From the NCBI GenBank assembly GCA_013141055.1, contig JABFRS010000002.1, positions 434,001 to 498,000 of the forward strand: a stretch of DNA of 64,000 nt, in the 5' to 3' direction. Position 1 is the stretch's first letter, and each line of letters opens with the position of its first letter. The notes below the pieces were generated by a model. That model did no database searches, was not told where the DNA came from, and worked only from the letters and a program-made list of their open reading frames with translations. Below are positions 9,002 through 17,236 of the stretch, one piece after another. A program made the translations under genes and the position numbers. This DNA is from Cyclobacteriaceae bacterium. Lineage in GTDB: Bacteria; Bacteroidota; Bacteroidia; Cytophagales; Cyclobacteriaceae.

Positions 9002-10480
9002 TCAGAAGGAAATATTCTCGTATTGCTTGTTCACAAATCTTCTGCAGGAGAGGCGTCCCTGAAGTGCAACGGGCTTGAGTAAAGATTTTCCCATCAGCAT
9101 CCGGACGCATTCCTGGATACCTTCTGTAATAGAAGGATGAGGATGCACACACTCTGCCAGTTCTTCAATGCCCTTGTTCATGGATATTAATACAGCTACT
9201 GCCTGAATTGCACTCGATGCATTGTTTCCAACAACACGCATTCCAAGGATCTTCATGTCGTTGTCATTCGTAACCAGAAGCTTGATAAATCCCTGCGTAT
9301 TTCTTTTAGCGATGGCTCTTGGTATCGTGCTGTATTCAAGGGTCACGACTTTATATTCAATACCTTTTTCTTTTGCCTGCGTTTCATTCAATCCCACTCC
9401 TGCTACTTCCGGATTGAGGAACATGATGGTGCTGATATTTTCATACACGAGCTTGCGCTCAGGATTTCCAAACATGTGCTCTACCGCATAACGGCCTTCA
9501 AGCTCGCCTACATTAACAAGAGAGATATCTGCGGTAAGGTCTCCAACTGCGTAAATAGTTGGTATAGTAGTCTGTGTATCGTTATTCTCGATCCCGCGCT
9601 TGGACATATTGATTCCAACCTTGTCATCCCAAAGGTCTTCCAGGTTGGGAACACGTCCTACAGACACCAGTGCTTTTTCAACGTTGAATGTCTGATGAGA
9701 CCCGTCCGTATATTCCAATTCGTATTCTACCCTTCCATTGACAATGGTCATTTTTACCAATCGTGAGTTACGATGAATAAGAACACCATTGTTCTCCATA
9801 TTTCTCTCGATGATCTTTACAGCATCTTCATCTTCCATAGGAAGAATACGATCGCCCTTATCGATCAGGTGAACTTTTGTTTTACCAAAGCCGCTGAAGA
9901 TCGTTGCATACTCGCAACCGATTACCCCGGCTCCGACGATCACCATGCTTTCAGGAAAATCACTCATGCCTTCAATGCCTTCGCTGGTCATGACGATCTT
10001 CTCATCAATGGGAAGTTCCGGTAAGTAACGCGGTCTACTGCCTGTTGCCATGATGATGAAGTCAGCCTGAACTTTCTCTTTATGAGCTCCGGAGGTTATT
10101 TCTATTTCATTGGGAGCCGTAATGTGTGCTTCACCTTTCTTGAAATCCAGCAGATGATTTGATTGATTTCTCAGAAACGTCATTTGCTCTTCCAGCAATC
10201 CCTTTCGTTCTTCTACTGCTTTCTGAACTTCAGCATGAACTTCAGCATACCCAACAGAAGGAGTTGGAATATTATAACGCTGAAGACTTTTACGGAATGC
10301 GGAAACCTCACGTGAGAGTTCCCACCATGTCTTGGAAGACAATGCGCCGTTAGTGACGCCCGCTCCTCCTACCCGATTTTTCTCAATCAGGAGAGTCTTC
10401 TTTTTGAAGTCAAGCGCACGCATCGCTGCGGCATAGCCGGAAGGTCCGGCGCCAATCACTACCAGGTCATAGTGTTCCAT
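9002..10480 (-). CDS. FAD/NAD(P)-dependent oxidoreductase of the dihydrolipoamide dehydrogenase fold, lacking redox cysteines
   Basis: A 492-residue pyridine nucleotide-disulfide oxidoreductase-fold protein. The FAD motif GAGPSGYAA is near residue 10, the NAD(P) motif GAGVIGCEYA near residue 184, and the C-terminal HPHPSITE corresponds to the catalytic His-Glu dyad. The usual redox pair CX4C is absent: residues 38-50 read GGAGVTNGALSSK, with Gly41 and Ala46 in the Cys positions. Soluble transhydrogenase (SthA) also lacks a working disulfide, so a transhydrogenase-like role is possible, but the substrate is not determined. It carries a short C-terminal tail after the dimerisation domain. It is transcribed convergently to the his operon. 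Confidence 0.75.
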   Translation of the reverse strand: MEHYDLVVIGAGPSGYAAAMRALDFKKKTLLIEKNRVGGAGVTNGALSSKTWWELSREVSAFRKSLQRYNIPTPSVGYAEVHAEVQKAVEERKGLLEEQMTFLRNQSNHLLDFKKGEAHITAPNEIEITSGAHKEKVQADFIIMATGSRPRYLPELPIDEKIVMTSEGIEGMSDFPESMVIVGAGVIGCEYATIFSGFGKTKVHLIDKGDRILPMEDEDAVKIIERNMENNGVLIHRNSRLVKMTIVNGRVEYELEYTDGSHQTFNVEKALVSVGRVPNLEDLWDDKVGINMSKRGIENNDTQTTIPTIYAVGDLTADISLVNVGELEGRYAVEHMFGNPERKLVYENISTIMFLNPEVAGVGLNETQAKEKGIEYKVVTLEYSTIPRAIAKRNTQGFIKLLVTNDNDMKILGMRVVGNNASSAIQAVAVLISMNKGIEELAECVHPHPSITEGIQECVRMLMGKSLLKPVALQGRLSCRRFVNKQYENISF

Positions 10481-10634
10481 AGATACAAAGCCAATTTAGA
10501 AGGCTAAATATAATTACGTCAGAGGCATTCACATAATTTATTTTGACACCGGTTCAGTTATTACAAAGAGCTGAGCGGATAAAGGCAAGACTGCGCAACG
10601 CTGTGCAACAATCTTCTTTTATTAACTTTACCCC

Positions 10635-11231
10635 ATGCTTGAACAGATCAAAGAGTGGGATCAGCAATTGCTTCTCTTCCTCAATCAATTTCATACCGAT
10701 TGGCTGGATCCTGTCGTATTGCTTGTTACACGCACGGATTTCTGGCTACCTCTTTATGCATTCCTTATCTTTCTGATCTTCAAGAATTATAAAAAGGAAG
10801 GATGGCTGGTTCTGGTCGGTGTTGCTGTAACAATTTTATTGGCAGACAGGATTACCGCAGGAGTAATGAAACCATACTTCCACCGATTACGCCCTTCGAA
10901 TGAACCAGGACTTCAGGGCATTCTCCATCTGGTTGATAATTATCGTGGCGGACTTTACGGATTTGCATCCAGTCATGCGGCAAATACTACAGGCGTTGCT
11001 CTGTTTTGCTTTCTATTGTTCAGAGATAAGTACAAATGGATCGGACTTCTTTTCCTTTGGGCATTCGTCATGACGTACACAAGAATTTATCTTGGAGTTC
11101 ATTATCCGGGAGACATTATTACGGGAGCTGCTGTCGGTCTGCTGAGCGGATATGCAGGGTATCATTCTTACCGGTGGCTGACAACTAAAGTGCAAAAAAA
11201 ATCTCCTGTTCCGGAAGGAAAGGAGATTTGA
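10635..11231 (+). CDS. PAP2-family membrane phosphatase
   Basis: A 198-residue integral membrane protein with about five to six hydrophobic segments. The three phosphatase motifs are present: KPYFHRLRP (KX6RP), ASSHAANT (the PSGH equivalent) and TRIYLGVHYPGD (SRX5HX3D). Family members dephosphorylate lipid phosphates such as phosphatidate, PGP or undecaprenyl diphosphate; the substrate here is not evident. A TAACTTTA element at 10623-10630 resembles the -7 box and would give an almost leaderless mRNA with the ATG at 10635. The stop codon lies inside the hairpin at 11199-11229. Confidence 0.88.
   Translation: MLEQIKEWDQQLLLFLNQFHTDWLDPVVLLVTRTDFWLPLYAFLIFLIFKNYKKEGWLVLVGVAVTILLADRITAGVMKPYFHRLRPSNEPGLQGILHLVDNYRGGLYGFASSHAANTTGVALFCFLLFRDKYKWIGLLFLWAFVMTYTRIYLGVHYPGDIITGAAVGLLSGYAGYHSYRWLTTKVQKKSPVPEGKEI
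11199..11229. terminator. Bidirectional terminator between convergent genes
   Basis: A perfect 9-bp inverted repeat, AAATCTCCT (11199-11207) and AGGAGATTT (11221-11229), flanked by an A-run on the left and a T-rich stretch on the right. It separates the PAP2 gene from the DUF937-like gene. Its right arm contains the start of the PAP2 stop codon, so the terminator is partly encoded in the last ten codons of that gene. Confidence 0.7.
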
Positions 11232-11248
11232 TTTTGTGTGAGGCAATT

Positions 11249-11743
11249 CTATTTGCCGAAGAGCTTTCCAAAGATATTTCCAATATTCCCCATCGCTCCT
11301 TTTGGAGCTTCCATCATCATGCCGGTAATGTCCAGACTGTTGTTGCCTGTCATGCTGCGCATCATCTGCTGAAGATCAAAGTCAATATCGCGTGGATCGT
11401 TTGCTTTCTTGATGATTTGATTCATAACTGACGGAACCAAAGTATTTGCTACCGACTGCGCTGCCTGTGCGGAGATTCCAAAACGGGAGGCGAGACTTGC
11501 GGTGATGGAAGTTACCATCGTGCTTACCAGTGGATTGCTGGTCAGATTACGACCACCGCCACTTTGAAACAGAGAGATAATTTGTTGCATATTTCCTTGC
11601 GCAACCTGTCCCTTTAAGTTACTGATTATCTGAGTACTTACCTCTTTAATTGCAGCCTGATTAAACTGATCAGGAATTGCTTTGTTAGCAATGATATCCT
11701 GTTGAGAGTTTTCTTCTACGAGTTTAAGGAGTTGTTCTAGCAT
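11249..11743 (-). CDS. DUF937-like protein of unknown function
   Basis: A 164-residue soluble protein without a signal peptide. It is rich in Gln, Ser and Asn, has a central block SGGGRNLTSNPLVSTMVTSI followed by helical segments, and ends in a Met/Gly-rich tail (MMMEAPKGAMGNIGNIFGKLFGK-like composition, positions 142-164). The overall pattern resembles DUF937/YidB-like proteins, which have no firmly assigned function; the match is a recognition by eye and is moderate. It is a single gene ending at a bidirectional terminator shared with PAP2. Confidence 0.6.
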   Translation of the reverse strand: MLEQLLKLVEENSQQDIIANKAIPDQFNQAAIKEVSTQIISNLKGQVAQGNMQQIISLFQSGGGRNLTSNPLVSTMVTSITASLASRFGISAQAAQSVANTLVPSVMNQIIKKANDPRDIDFDLQQMMRSMTGNNSLDITGMMMEAPKGAMGNIGNIFGKLFGK

Positions 11744-11979
11744 TGAATTATTTTATTTCCTGTTAAGTTCAAAGAACACAAATCATGCCCAAAAGATTTC
11801 TGCAAAGTGGGGTATTTTATTACATCCGAATTGATTCCAAAAATGAGAATGAAATCAGGATCGGACATACCCATTAGTGGGTAGATTTTACTCGCGTAAA
11901 GTTAGAGGGAAGTATAGAAATTGTAACAAGAGTGCAACAAATGTCACAGAGTGTGCAACAGGATTACTGAAAGAAAACT

Positions 11980-12567
11980 TCAACCCTGACCAAGCAATCG
12001 TTTGATGTACTTTCCAACGATATCAAACTCGAGATTCACATGATCCCCCACTTTGAGCTGATGAAAATTGGTGTGCTCATAGGTATAGGGAATGATTGCA
12101 ACTGAAAATGTACCGACTCCGGAATTAAAACACGTCAGACTTACACCATTTACACAAACAGAACCTTTCTCTACGGTAACATTTCCGGCAGAGGGGCTAT
12201 AAGTGAACCTGTAAAGCCAGCTTCCGTTTTCATCTTTGATGGATTCTACTTTTCCTGTCTGGTCTACATGCCCCTGCACGATGTGACCATCAAACCTGCC
12301 GTTGTTCAGCATGGATCGTTCAAGGTTCACAAGACTTCCGGCTTTTAAATCACCAAGATTTGATTTTAGTAAAGTCTCCTGAATAGCTGTCACCCAATAG
12401 CTGCCGGGTTCAAGCTTTGTGATGGTGAGGCAAACTCCATTATGAGAAATACTCTGATCTACTTTGAACTCATGACTGATGCTGCTGGAGAAAAGAAAGT
12501 GACGGTTGGTTCCCTCCTCTTCAATCTTCTCAACACGCGAAAGAGATTCAATAATTCCTGTGAACAT
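11980..12567 (-). CDS. ribE: Riboflavin synthase, alpha chain
   Basis: A 195-residue enzyme that dismutates two molecules of 6,7-dimethyl-8-ribityllumazine to riboflavin and a pyrimidinedione. It has the diagnostic N-terminus MFTGIIE and two tandem lumazine-binding repeats, the second starting near residue 97 at GHVDQTGKV. The conserved NGVCLT and NGVSLTC motifs mark the two active-site halves. The only other flavin gene in the window, ribF, lies some 46 kb away. The 236 bp between this gene and the DUF937-like gene hold nothing I can assign. Confidence 0.95.
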   Translation of the reverse strand: MFTGIIESLSRVEKIEEEGTNRHFLFSSSISHEFKVDQSISHNGVCLTITKLEPGSYWVTAIQETLLKSNLGDLKAGSLVNLERSMLNNGRFDGHIVQGHVDQTGKVESIKDENGSWLYRFTYSPSAGNVTVEKGSVCVNGVSLTCFNSGVGTFSVAIIPYTYEHTNFHQLKVGDHVNLEFDIVGKYIKRLLGQG

Positions 12568-12582
12568 GGGGCAAATGTAAAA

Positions 12583-12611
12583 AAAGCCTTTGGCTTTTGA
12601 CCAAAGGCTTT
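12583..12611 (-). terminator. Intrinsic terminator of the amidohydrolase gene
   Basis: A perfect 11-bp stem, AAAGCCTTTGG (12583-12593) with CCAAAGGCTTT (12601-12611) and a 7-base loop. Read on the minus strand it is followed by a run of seven T, so it terminates transcription of the gene at 12634-14319 before ribE, which therefore needs its own promoter within about 15 bp or within the hairpin region. Confidence 0.85.
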
Positions 12612-12633
12612 GAGAACGATTTATTATAAAGGA

Positions 12634-14319
12634 CTATTTCTTCTCAGCAGGAAGTTTGGATACTGCTTCCTTCTGATCAGGTCTCACTGTTGGATAAACT
12701 ATCCCCAACTGATCGAGATAAGTCTTGAATTTCGCCGGGTTGTAGTAAGTGGCTTTCAGCTTGGGAGCATACTCAGACATGATCTTCTGATTCAGATAGA
12801 TTGCCGGATTATCCTTTTCACCGATCAAAGGAGTGTATTGAATCTCCTTGGTCTGTTCTGTTTTATAATATGCCCAGGCATTCTTTAATATCTCCGGCTT
12901 CAGCAGCATGTCCAGCAAGGTCATGACTTCAGCTTTCGCTCCATAAACAATTCCCTTATGTGCAATCGGTGTTGCCATGGATATCGCGTTGCTCCAGTGA
13001 TGTCCTGGAAGGCCTGGAATATTGGATGGATATCTTAACACTACTGTTGGCAATGACCAGCTGATGTCTGCAATATCATCAGAGCCTCCACCCATCGCCA
13101 TCAGATCACGACCCATTACTTTAACTGTACCCACTGGCATTGGCAATCCGATTGTATCAAGCTTGGTCGCAAGGCCTTCAATCTTTGGAGCTTTTAATTC
13201 TATCTGCGAAGCTTTCGCTAACAGCTGATCATCGGCGGTCCAGGTTGGTAATCCAACCTTCTTGATATTCTCATACATGACCTCTGCGATCGGCCTGTTG
13301 AAATGACCCGGCCACGCAGATCCAAGAATCTCATAAGTGAACTTGGTGTCCGTCATGAGTGCAGCACCTTCTGCAGTCTTGATGCCTTTATCAAAAAGAG
13401 TTTTGATGGCGGGATAAGTTCTTTCACGGAAGTAATACCATACTGCTGCTTTAGAAGGAACGACATTGGGTTGATCACCACCGTCGGGAATAACATAATG
13501 TGAACGTTGCGTCAGTTCAAGGTGCTCGCGACGGAAGTTCCATCCGATGTTCATAAGCTCAACAGCATCCAGCGCACTCCTTCCCCGCCATGGAGCGCCG
13601 GCAGCATGAGCGGCCTGGCCTTCAAAGTTAAACCGGACAGAAACCAATCCATTATAACCGGCATCACCGTACGACACGCCAAGATTACTTCCAACATGCG
13701 TGAAGATACAGGCATCCACATCTTTGAAATATCCGGCACGAACGTAATAAGCTTTTGTACCCACCACTTCTTCTGCTACACCAGGCCATAGCATTAAGGT
13801 TCCGGGAATCTTCTCCCTTTCCATGATCTTCTTCAATGCAAGTGCAGAGATAATATTCAATGCCTGACCTGAATTATGTCCTTCCCCATGACCGGGTGCT
13901 CCGTCAACAATAGGATCATGATAGGCAACGCCTGGTTTCTGTGATGCTTTGGGAATACAATCAATGTCTGAACCCAGTGCGATCACAGGTTTGCCACTTC
14001 CCCATGTTGCGATCCAGGCAGTAGGAATTCCTGCCACTCCTTTTTGAATTTTGAATCCATTCTTTTCAAGAAGATTGGTGAGATAGGTGAATGATTCATA
14101 CTCCTGAAATCCAAGTTCAGAAAAACTGAACAGCATGTCATTGATCTGCTGACCGAGCACAGCATTCTTCTCTACCTCAAGTGCAGCATCTGCTTTGAGT
14201 TTTTCAATCTGACGTACTTCTGTCTGTGCAAAAGATAAGGTTGTGAGGAAAAGACCAAGAATGACACATAGGGCCTTCCTGATTCGAAAACGGTAAAAGT
14301 GATTTTGGGTATTCTTCAT
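12634..14319 (-). CDS. Secreted M20-type amidohydrolase (AbgB-like)
   Basis: A 561-residue metal-dependent amidohydrolase of the M20 family, closest in appearance to the p-aminobenzoyl-glutamate hydrolase subunit B group. An N-terminal basic and hydrophobic stretch ending in SFAQ (about residue 32) is a Sec signal peptide, so it acts outside the cytoplasm. Metal-site motifs include LGSDIDCIP, GHGEGHNSG and VAEEVVGTKA; the dimerisation-domain motif GQAAHAAGAPWRGRSALDA follows. The substrate, probably an N-acyl amino acid or aminoacyl conjugate, cannot be read from sequence. It is a single gene with its own strong terminator. Confidence 0.85.
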   Translation of the reverse strand: MKNTQNHFYRFRIRKALCVILGLFLTTLSFAQTEVRQIEKLKADAALEVEKNAVLGQQINDMLFSFSELGFQEYESFTYLTNLLEKNGFKIQKGVAGIPTAWIATWGSGKPVIALGSDIDCIPKASQKPGVAYHDPIVDGAPGHGEGHNSGQALNIISALALKKIMEREKIPGTLMLWPGVAEEVVGTKAYYVRAGYFKDVDACIFTHVGSNLGVSYGDAGYNGLVSVRFNFEGQAAHAAGAPWRGRSALDAVELMNIGWNFRREHLELTQRSHYVIPDGGDQPNVVPSKAAVWYYFRERTYPAIKTLFDKGIKTAEGAALMTDTKFTYEILGSAWPGHFNRPIAEVMYENIKKVGLPTWTADDQLLAKASQIELKAPKIEGLATKLDTIGLPMPVGTVKVMGRDLMAMGGGSDDIADISWSLPTVVLRYPSNIPGLPGHHWSNAISMATPIAHKGIVYGAKAEVMTLLDMLLKPEILKNAWAYYKTEQTKEIQYTPLIGEKDNPAIYLNQKIMSEYAPKLKATYYNPAKFKTYLDQLGIVYPTVRPDQKEAVSKLPAEKK

Positions 14320-14409
14320 GGGTGGCGGGTTTAGGGCCAGAAGGTATGATTCTTTAAATATAAAGTCAAAAAGCTCTTCTATGAATGGTTTAAAAGGGTT
14401 TTGAAAGAT

Positions 14410-14441
14410 TTTGGTTTATTTTATAAACTATTTTACATTTG
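14410..14441 (+). promoter_or_regulatory. Promoter with internal palindromic operator
   Basis: TTTG (14410-14413) and TACATTTG (14434-14441) form a full Bacteroidota promoter with 20-bp spacing. Between them lies the palindrome GTTTATTTTATAAAC (14414-14428), a perfect 6-bp inverted repeat around TTT. A protein bound there would block RNA polymerase. A copy identical at 13 of 15 positions lies at 15384-15398, before the next transcription unit. Confidence 0.7.
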
Positions 14442-14504
14442 TGTCGTTAATGCATCAAGGGGGTCCTCAAAAGCCGTTTCATTCTTTAAAATCCTCAATC
14501 TTTT

Positions 14505-15080
14505 ATGAACTCTGCAAAAGAAAATTTAACGCCTCAGGAAAGTCTGGCGGTCATCACATCGATGATTGCGCAGGCAAAAGGAAACGCAGAAAAGAACAGC
14601 TTTCATTTTCTGTTATGGGGATGGACGATTTTGATTGCTAACCTGGGTGTTTATGCATTGCTCAGGTTCACAACAGTTGAGAATCCCTATCTTTTCTGGG
14701 CGATCACGATTCCTGCTTCTGTTGTATCTGCGATCGTTGGCGCACGGCAGGAGAAAGCATCTCTTACTTCTACTCATCTCGACACCATTAATAAATGGAT
14801 CTGGATCAGTTATGGAATTGCTGTCTTCACACTGGTTGCCTTTGGAAAAAGTATCAACTTTCAGATCAATCCGGTTGTCATCACCTTAACTGCCGTGCCA
14901 ACTTTTGTAACAGGTGTCATTCTCCGGTTTACTCCATTGAAATTAGGAGGACTTGCATTCTGGATCTTAGGGATGATAACTTTTCTTGTTCCTAAGGAAT
15001 ATCAATATCTGATCGCCGCGCTTGCCATTGCTTTGGGTTATCTGGTTCCAGGTTATATGTTGAAGGCACGCAAAGGTTAA
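14505..15080 (+). CDS. Six-helix membrane protein of unknown function
   Basis: A 191-residue protein with a short soluble N-terminus (about 35 residues) and about six hydrophobic segments (for example ILIANLGVYALL, WISYGIAVFTLVAF, YLIAALAIALGYLVPGYML). I do not recognise a named family. It is the first gene after the promoter at 14410 and is followed after three bases by a winged-helix regulator, a pairing that suggests the regulator controls its own operon, including this membrane protein. Confidence 0.75.
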   Translation: MNSAKENLTPQESLAVITSMIAQAKGNAEKNSFHFLLWGWTILIANLGVYALLRFTTVENPYLFWAITIPASVVSAIVGARQEKASLTSTHLDTINKWIWISYGIAVFTLVAFGKSINFQINPVVITLTAVPTFVTGVILRFTPLKLGGLAFWILGMITFLVPKEYQYLIAALAIALGYLVPGYMLKARKG

Positions 15081-15083
15081 GGT

Positions 15084-15365
15084 ATGCTGAAAGATCTGGA
15101 TCCCTTACTCCACTCCCAGCTAAGACTGGGAATTATGTCCCTGCTGATAAGTCTTGACTCTGCAGAATTTACTTTCCTTAAAGAAAAGACAAACTCCACC
15201 GCAGGAAATCTCAGCGTTCAGATCGATAAGCTATCGGAAGCAGGATACATTGAAGTCATCAAATCATTCAAAGGAAAAAAACCTTTGACCACCTGCAAGA
15301 TCACTAAAAAAGGAATCAAGGCTTTTGAGCAATATGTTGAAGTTCTGAAGCAATACATCAAGTAA
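15084..15365 (+). CDS. Winged-helix DNA-binding transcriptional regulator
   Basis: A 93-residue single-domain protein of the small winged-helix group (PF13601-like, MarR/ArsR-related). The sequence shows the order helix, recognition helix (TAGNLSVQIDKLSEAGYIEV) and beta wing (KSFKGKKPLTTCKITKKG), then a C-terminal helix that would dimerise. No ligand domain is present. It lies three bases after the membrane protein gene. The two 15-bp palindromes at 14414 and 15384 are natural candidates for its binding sites; that link is inference. Confidence 0.85.
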   Translation: MLKDLDPLLHSQLRLGIMSLLISLDSAEFTFLKEKTNSTAGNLSVQIDKLSEAGYIEVIKSFKGKKPLTTCKITKKGIKAFEQYVEVLKQYIK

Positions 15366-15383
15366 TATTTTTTTACCCTTATG

Positions 15384-15398
15384 GTTTACATTATAAAC
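15384..15398 (+). promoter_or_regulatory. Second copy of the palindromic operator
   Basis: GTTTACATTATAAAC, a 5-bp inverted repeat GTTTA-N5-TAAAC, differs from the copy at 14414-14428 at only two central positions. It lies 12 bp before the ATG of the small membrane protein at 15411. A TAAACTTG element (15394-15401) overlapping its right half resembles a -7 box with one mismatch. Confidence 0.6.
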
Positions 15399-15410
15399 TT
15401 GTTTAGCAAA

Positions 15411-15605
15411 ATGAAAGAGAGCCGTATCGTGCGCCTGATGCTGGGATTGATTGCTGCGGTTGTCATCATCGCTTTGATTGTTCTGGACTTCAAAGACAAG
15501 AAGCCTTCAGCATTCGGGTCATCCGACATTATCACCATTCAAAAGCACGCAAGGCACTTAAGCAGTGTTGCTATTTCAGTCTTTCATGCAATGAAAAATA
15601 ATTAA
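15411..15605 (+). CDS. Small single-pass membrane protein
   Basis: A 64-residue protein with one hydrophobic segment (MLGLIAAVVIIALIVLDF) near the N-terminus and a short polar tail. The function is unknown. An in-frame ATG at 15381 would add ten residues, but it lies upstream of and reads through the palindrome at 15384-15398, so I prefer the ATG at 15411. Its position directly behind the second operator suggests co-regulation with the membrane protein and regulator upstream. Confidence 0.55.
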   Translation: MKESRIVRLMLGLIAAVVIIALIVLDFKDKKPSAFGSSDIITIQKHARHLSSVAISVFHAMKNN

Positions 15606-15653
15606 TGATCACTACGAAAAGTAAACTCCTCCTACCCTTCTAAAACCATCATC

Positions 15654-16160
15654 ATGCACAATTTAGTCTCAAGTCCAATCGGATTCATTCATCTCCTCAG
15701 CGCACTCGTCGCCATTGTACTTGGCACTATGGTAATGACCATGAGGAAAGGAACGCGCACTCACAGAAGACTCGGATATTCATATGTGATCGCAATGCTC
15801 ATATTGAATATAACGGCTCTTATGATCTACCGGCTCTTTGGAAGATTCGGACCTTTCCATGTAGCCAGTGTGCTCAGTCTCCTGACATTATTAATGGGTA
15901 TCATTCCTGCTTTGATCCGCAAGCCCAAGAACACCTGGCTGTGGTATCACATGGCCGGAATGTATTACTCAACCATTGGTTTGTATTCCGCGTTTGTTTC
16001 TGAAGTAGCGGTCCGGATCCCCGGGGCTCCTTTCTTTGCTGTAGTTACGATCTCCACTGTCGTCATCTTTATAATTGCCGTCTGGTGGTTTCAAAGGCAA
16101 TCGAAAAAATGGTACCTGTCTATTTATCTTGATCCCGCTCCCGAAAAACAGAAAAAATAA
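15654..16160 (+). CDS. DUF2306 membrane protein
   Basis: A 168-residue protein with four hydrophobic segments. The first carries the family-typical pattern GFIHLLSALVAIVLGTMVM, followed by KGTRTHRRLGYSYV and a WYHMAGMYYSTIGL segment with conserved His. These fit the DUF2306 family, membrane proteins whose function is unsettled; the spaced histidines in helices could bind heme or metal, which is speculation. It follows the small membrane protein by 48 bp and may belong to the same regulated group. Confidence 0.75.
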   Translation: MHNLVSSPIGFIHLLSALVAIVLGTMVMTMRKGTRTHRRLGYSYVIAMLILNITALMIYRLFGRFGPFHVASVLSLLTLLMGIIPALIRKPKNTWLWYHMAGMYYSTIGLYSAFVSEVAVRIPGAPFFAVVTISTVVIFIIAVWWFQRQSKKWYLSIYLDPAPEKQKK

Positions 16161-16222
16161 TCCGGGCTAAATGGATTAATCCATATTTTTAAACTGCTGC
16201 AAGCGGCTTAAAAGTTTGAACT

Positions 16223-17116
16223 ATGGATTTTGGAAAAGTAGAATCAGAAAACCTGGATGAAATAGATTTCAAACTTCCTCCTGATGCTCCCGGCACAAAG
16301 GAGCTTCTCGAAAAGCAGAAGCCTAAAAAGACTCCTTCCAATATTCTGGTTGGCTGTGCAAAGTGGGGACGCAAAGACTGGGTTGGAAAAATCTATCCTG
16401 AAAAAACAAAAGAAGCCGACTTCCTTGTTCACTACGCACAGAATTTTACATGCATAGAACTCAATGCAACATTCTACCGGATGCCAACAGAGGCACAGGT
16501 CACCGGATGGAAAAACAAAGTCGGAAAAGGATTTAAATTCTGTCCAAAGTTTGTGGATCAGATCAGTCACTTCAAACGGCTCAAAGATGCTGAAGAAGTA
16601 ACGAATCAATTTCTTAAAGGTGTTTCTGCTTTTGGAGATAACCTTGGACCCATCTTTCTTCAATTGCCTCCCAACTTTCCTCCGAAGAATTTTGACGTCC
16701 TGGAAAAGTATCTCGCCTTCCTTCCAAAAGATATCGATGTCTTTGTTGAACTAAGAAGTCCGAAGTGGTTTGAGACCAAAGAAGAGTCGGAAAGAGTCTT
16801 TGACATGTTTGAAAAATATAAGAAAGGTGCTGTGATCACGGACGCTTCCGGAAGACGGGACTGTGTTCACATGAGACTCACCACACCAGAAGCATTTCTT
16901 CGCTTTGTTGGCAATGGCCTCCATCCTACTGATTACACAAGGTGCGACGACTGGATAGCGAGGATCAAAAGCTGGATGGATCAGAAGATCGATACCGTCT
17001 ACTTCTTTATGCATCAGCATGAGGAGCTTCATTCTCCTGAACTCTGCAAATACGTTGTAGAAAAAATGAACAAGAAACTGGGCACCGATATCCCTGTACC
17101 CAGGTTCGTTCAGTAA
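16223..17116 (+). CDS. DUF72 (YecE-like) family protein
   Basis: A 297-residue TIM-barrel-like protein of the DUF72 family. Recognisable motifs are the N-terminal VGCAKWGRKDWVGKIYP, the block YAQNFTCIELNATFYRMP, FKFCPKFVDQISH, FLQLPPNF and a terminal YFFMHQHEELHSPE. It carries an extra N-terminal extension of about 38 residues, charged and Pro-rich, before the domain. The biochemical role of DUF72 is not established. It is transcribed alone, with 120 bp of unassigned sequence before the next gene. Confidence 0.88.
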   Translation: MDFGKVESENLDEIDFKLPPDAPGTKELLEKQKPKKTPSNILVGCAKWGRKDWVGKIYPEKTKEADFLVHYAQNFTCIELNATFYRMPTEAQVTGWKNKVGKGFKFCPKFVDQISHFKRLKDAEEVTNQFLKGVSAFGDNLGPIFLQLPPNFPPKNFDVLEKYLAFLPKDIDVFVELRSPKWFETKEESERVFDMFEKYKKGAVITDASGRRDCVHMRLTTPEAFLRFVGNGLHPTDYTRCDDWIARIKSWMDQKIDTVYFFMHQHEELHSPELCKYVVEKMNKKLGTDIPVPRFVQ

Positions 17117-17236
17117 TGCCAGTGGGATCGGGAATCATACGTAATCCATCGTATTATTCAAATGGGTCTTTAGGACTTTAGCGAACTTTTCCTTAACCTT
17201 AATTTTCATTAACCCACATCCCTAAAATTCAAAATC

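Noticed and set aside
11785..11877. A 30-codon open frame in the gap between the DUF937-like gene and ribE
   Set aside because: It has no recognisable motif, no good promoter and no neighbouring gene to couple with, and a frame of this length is expected by chance.
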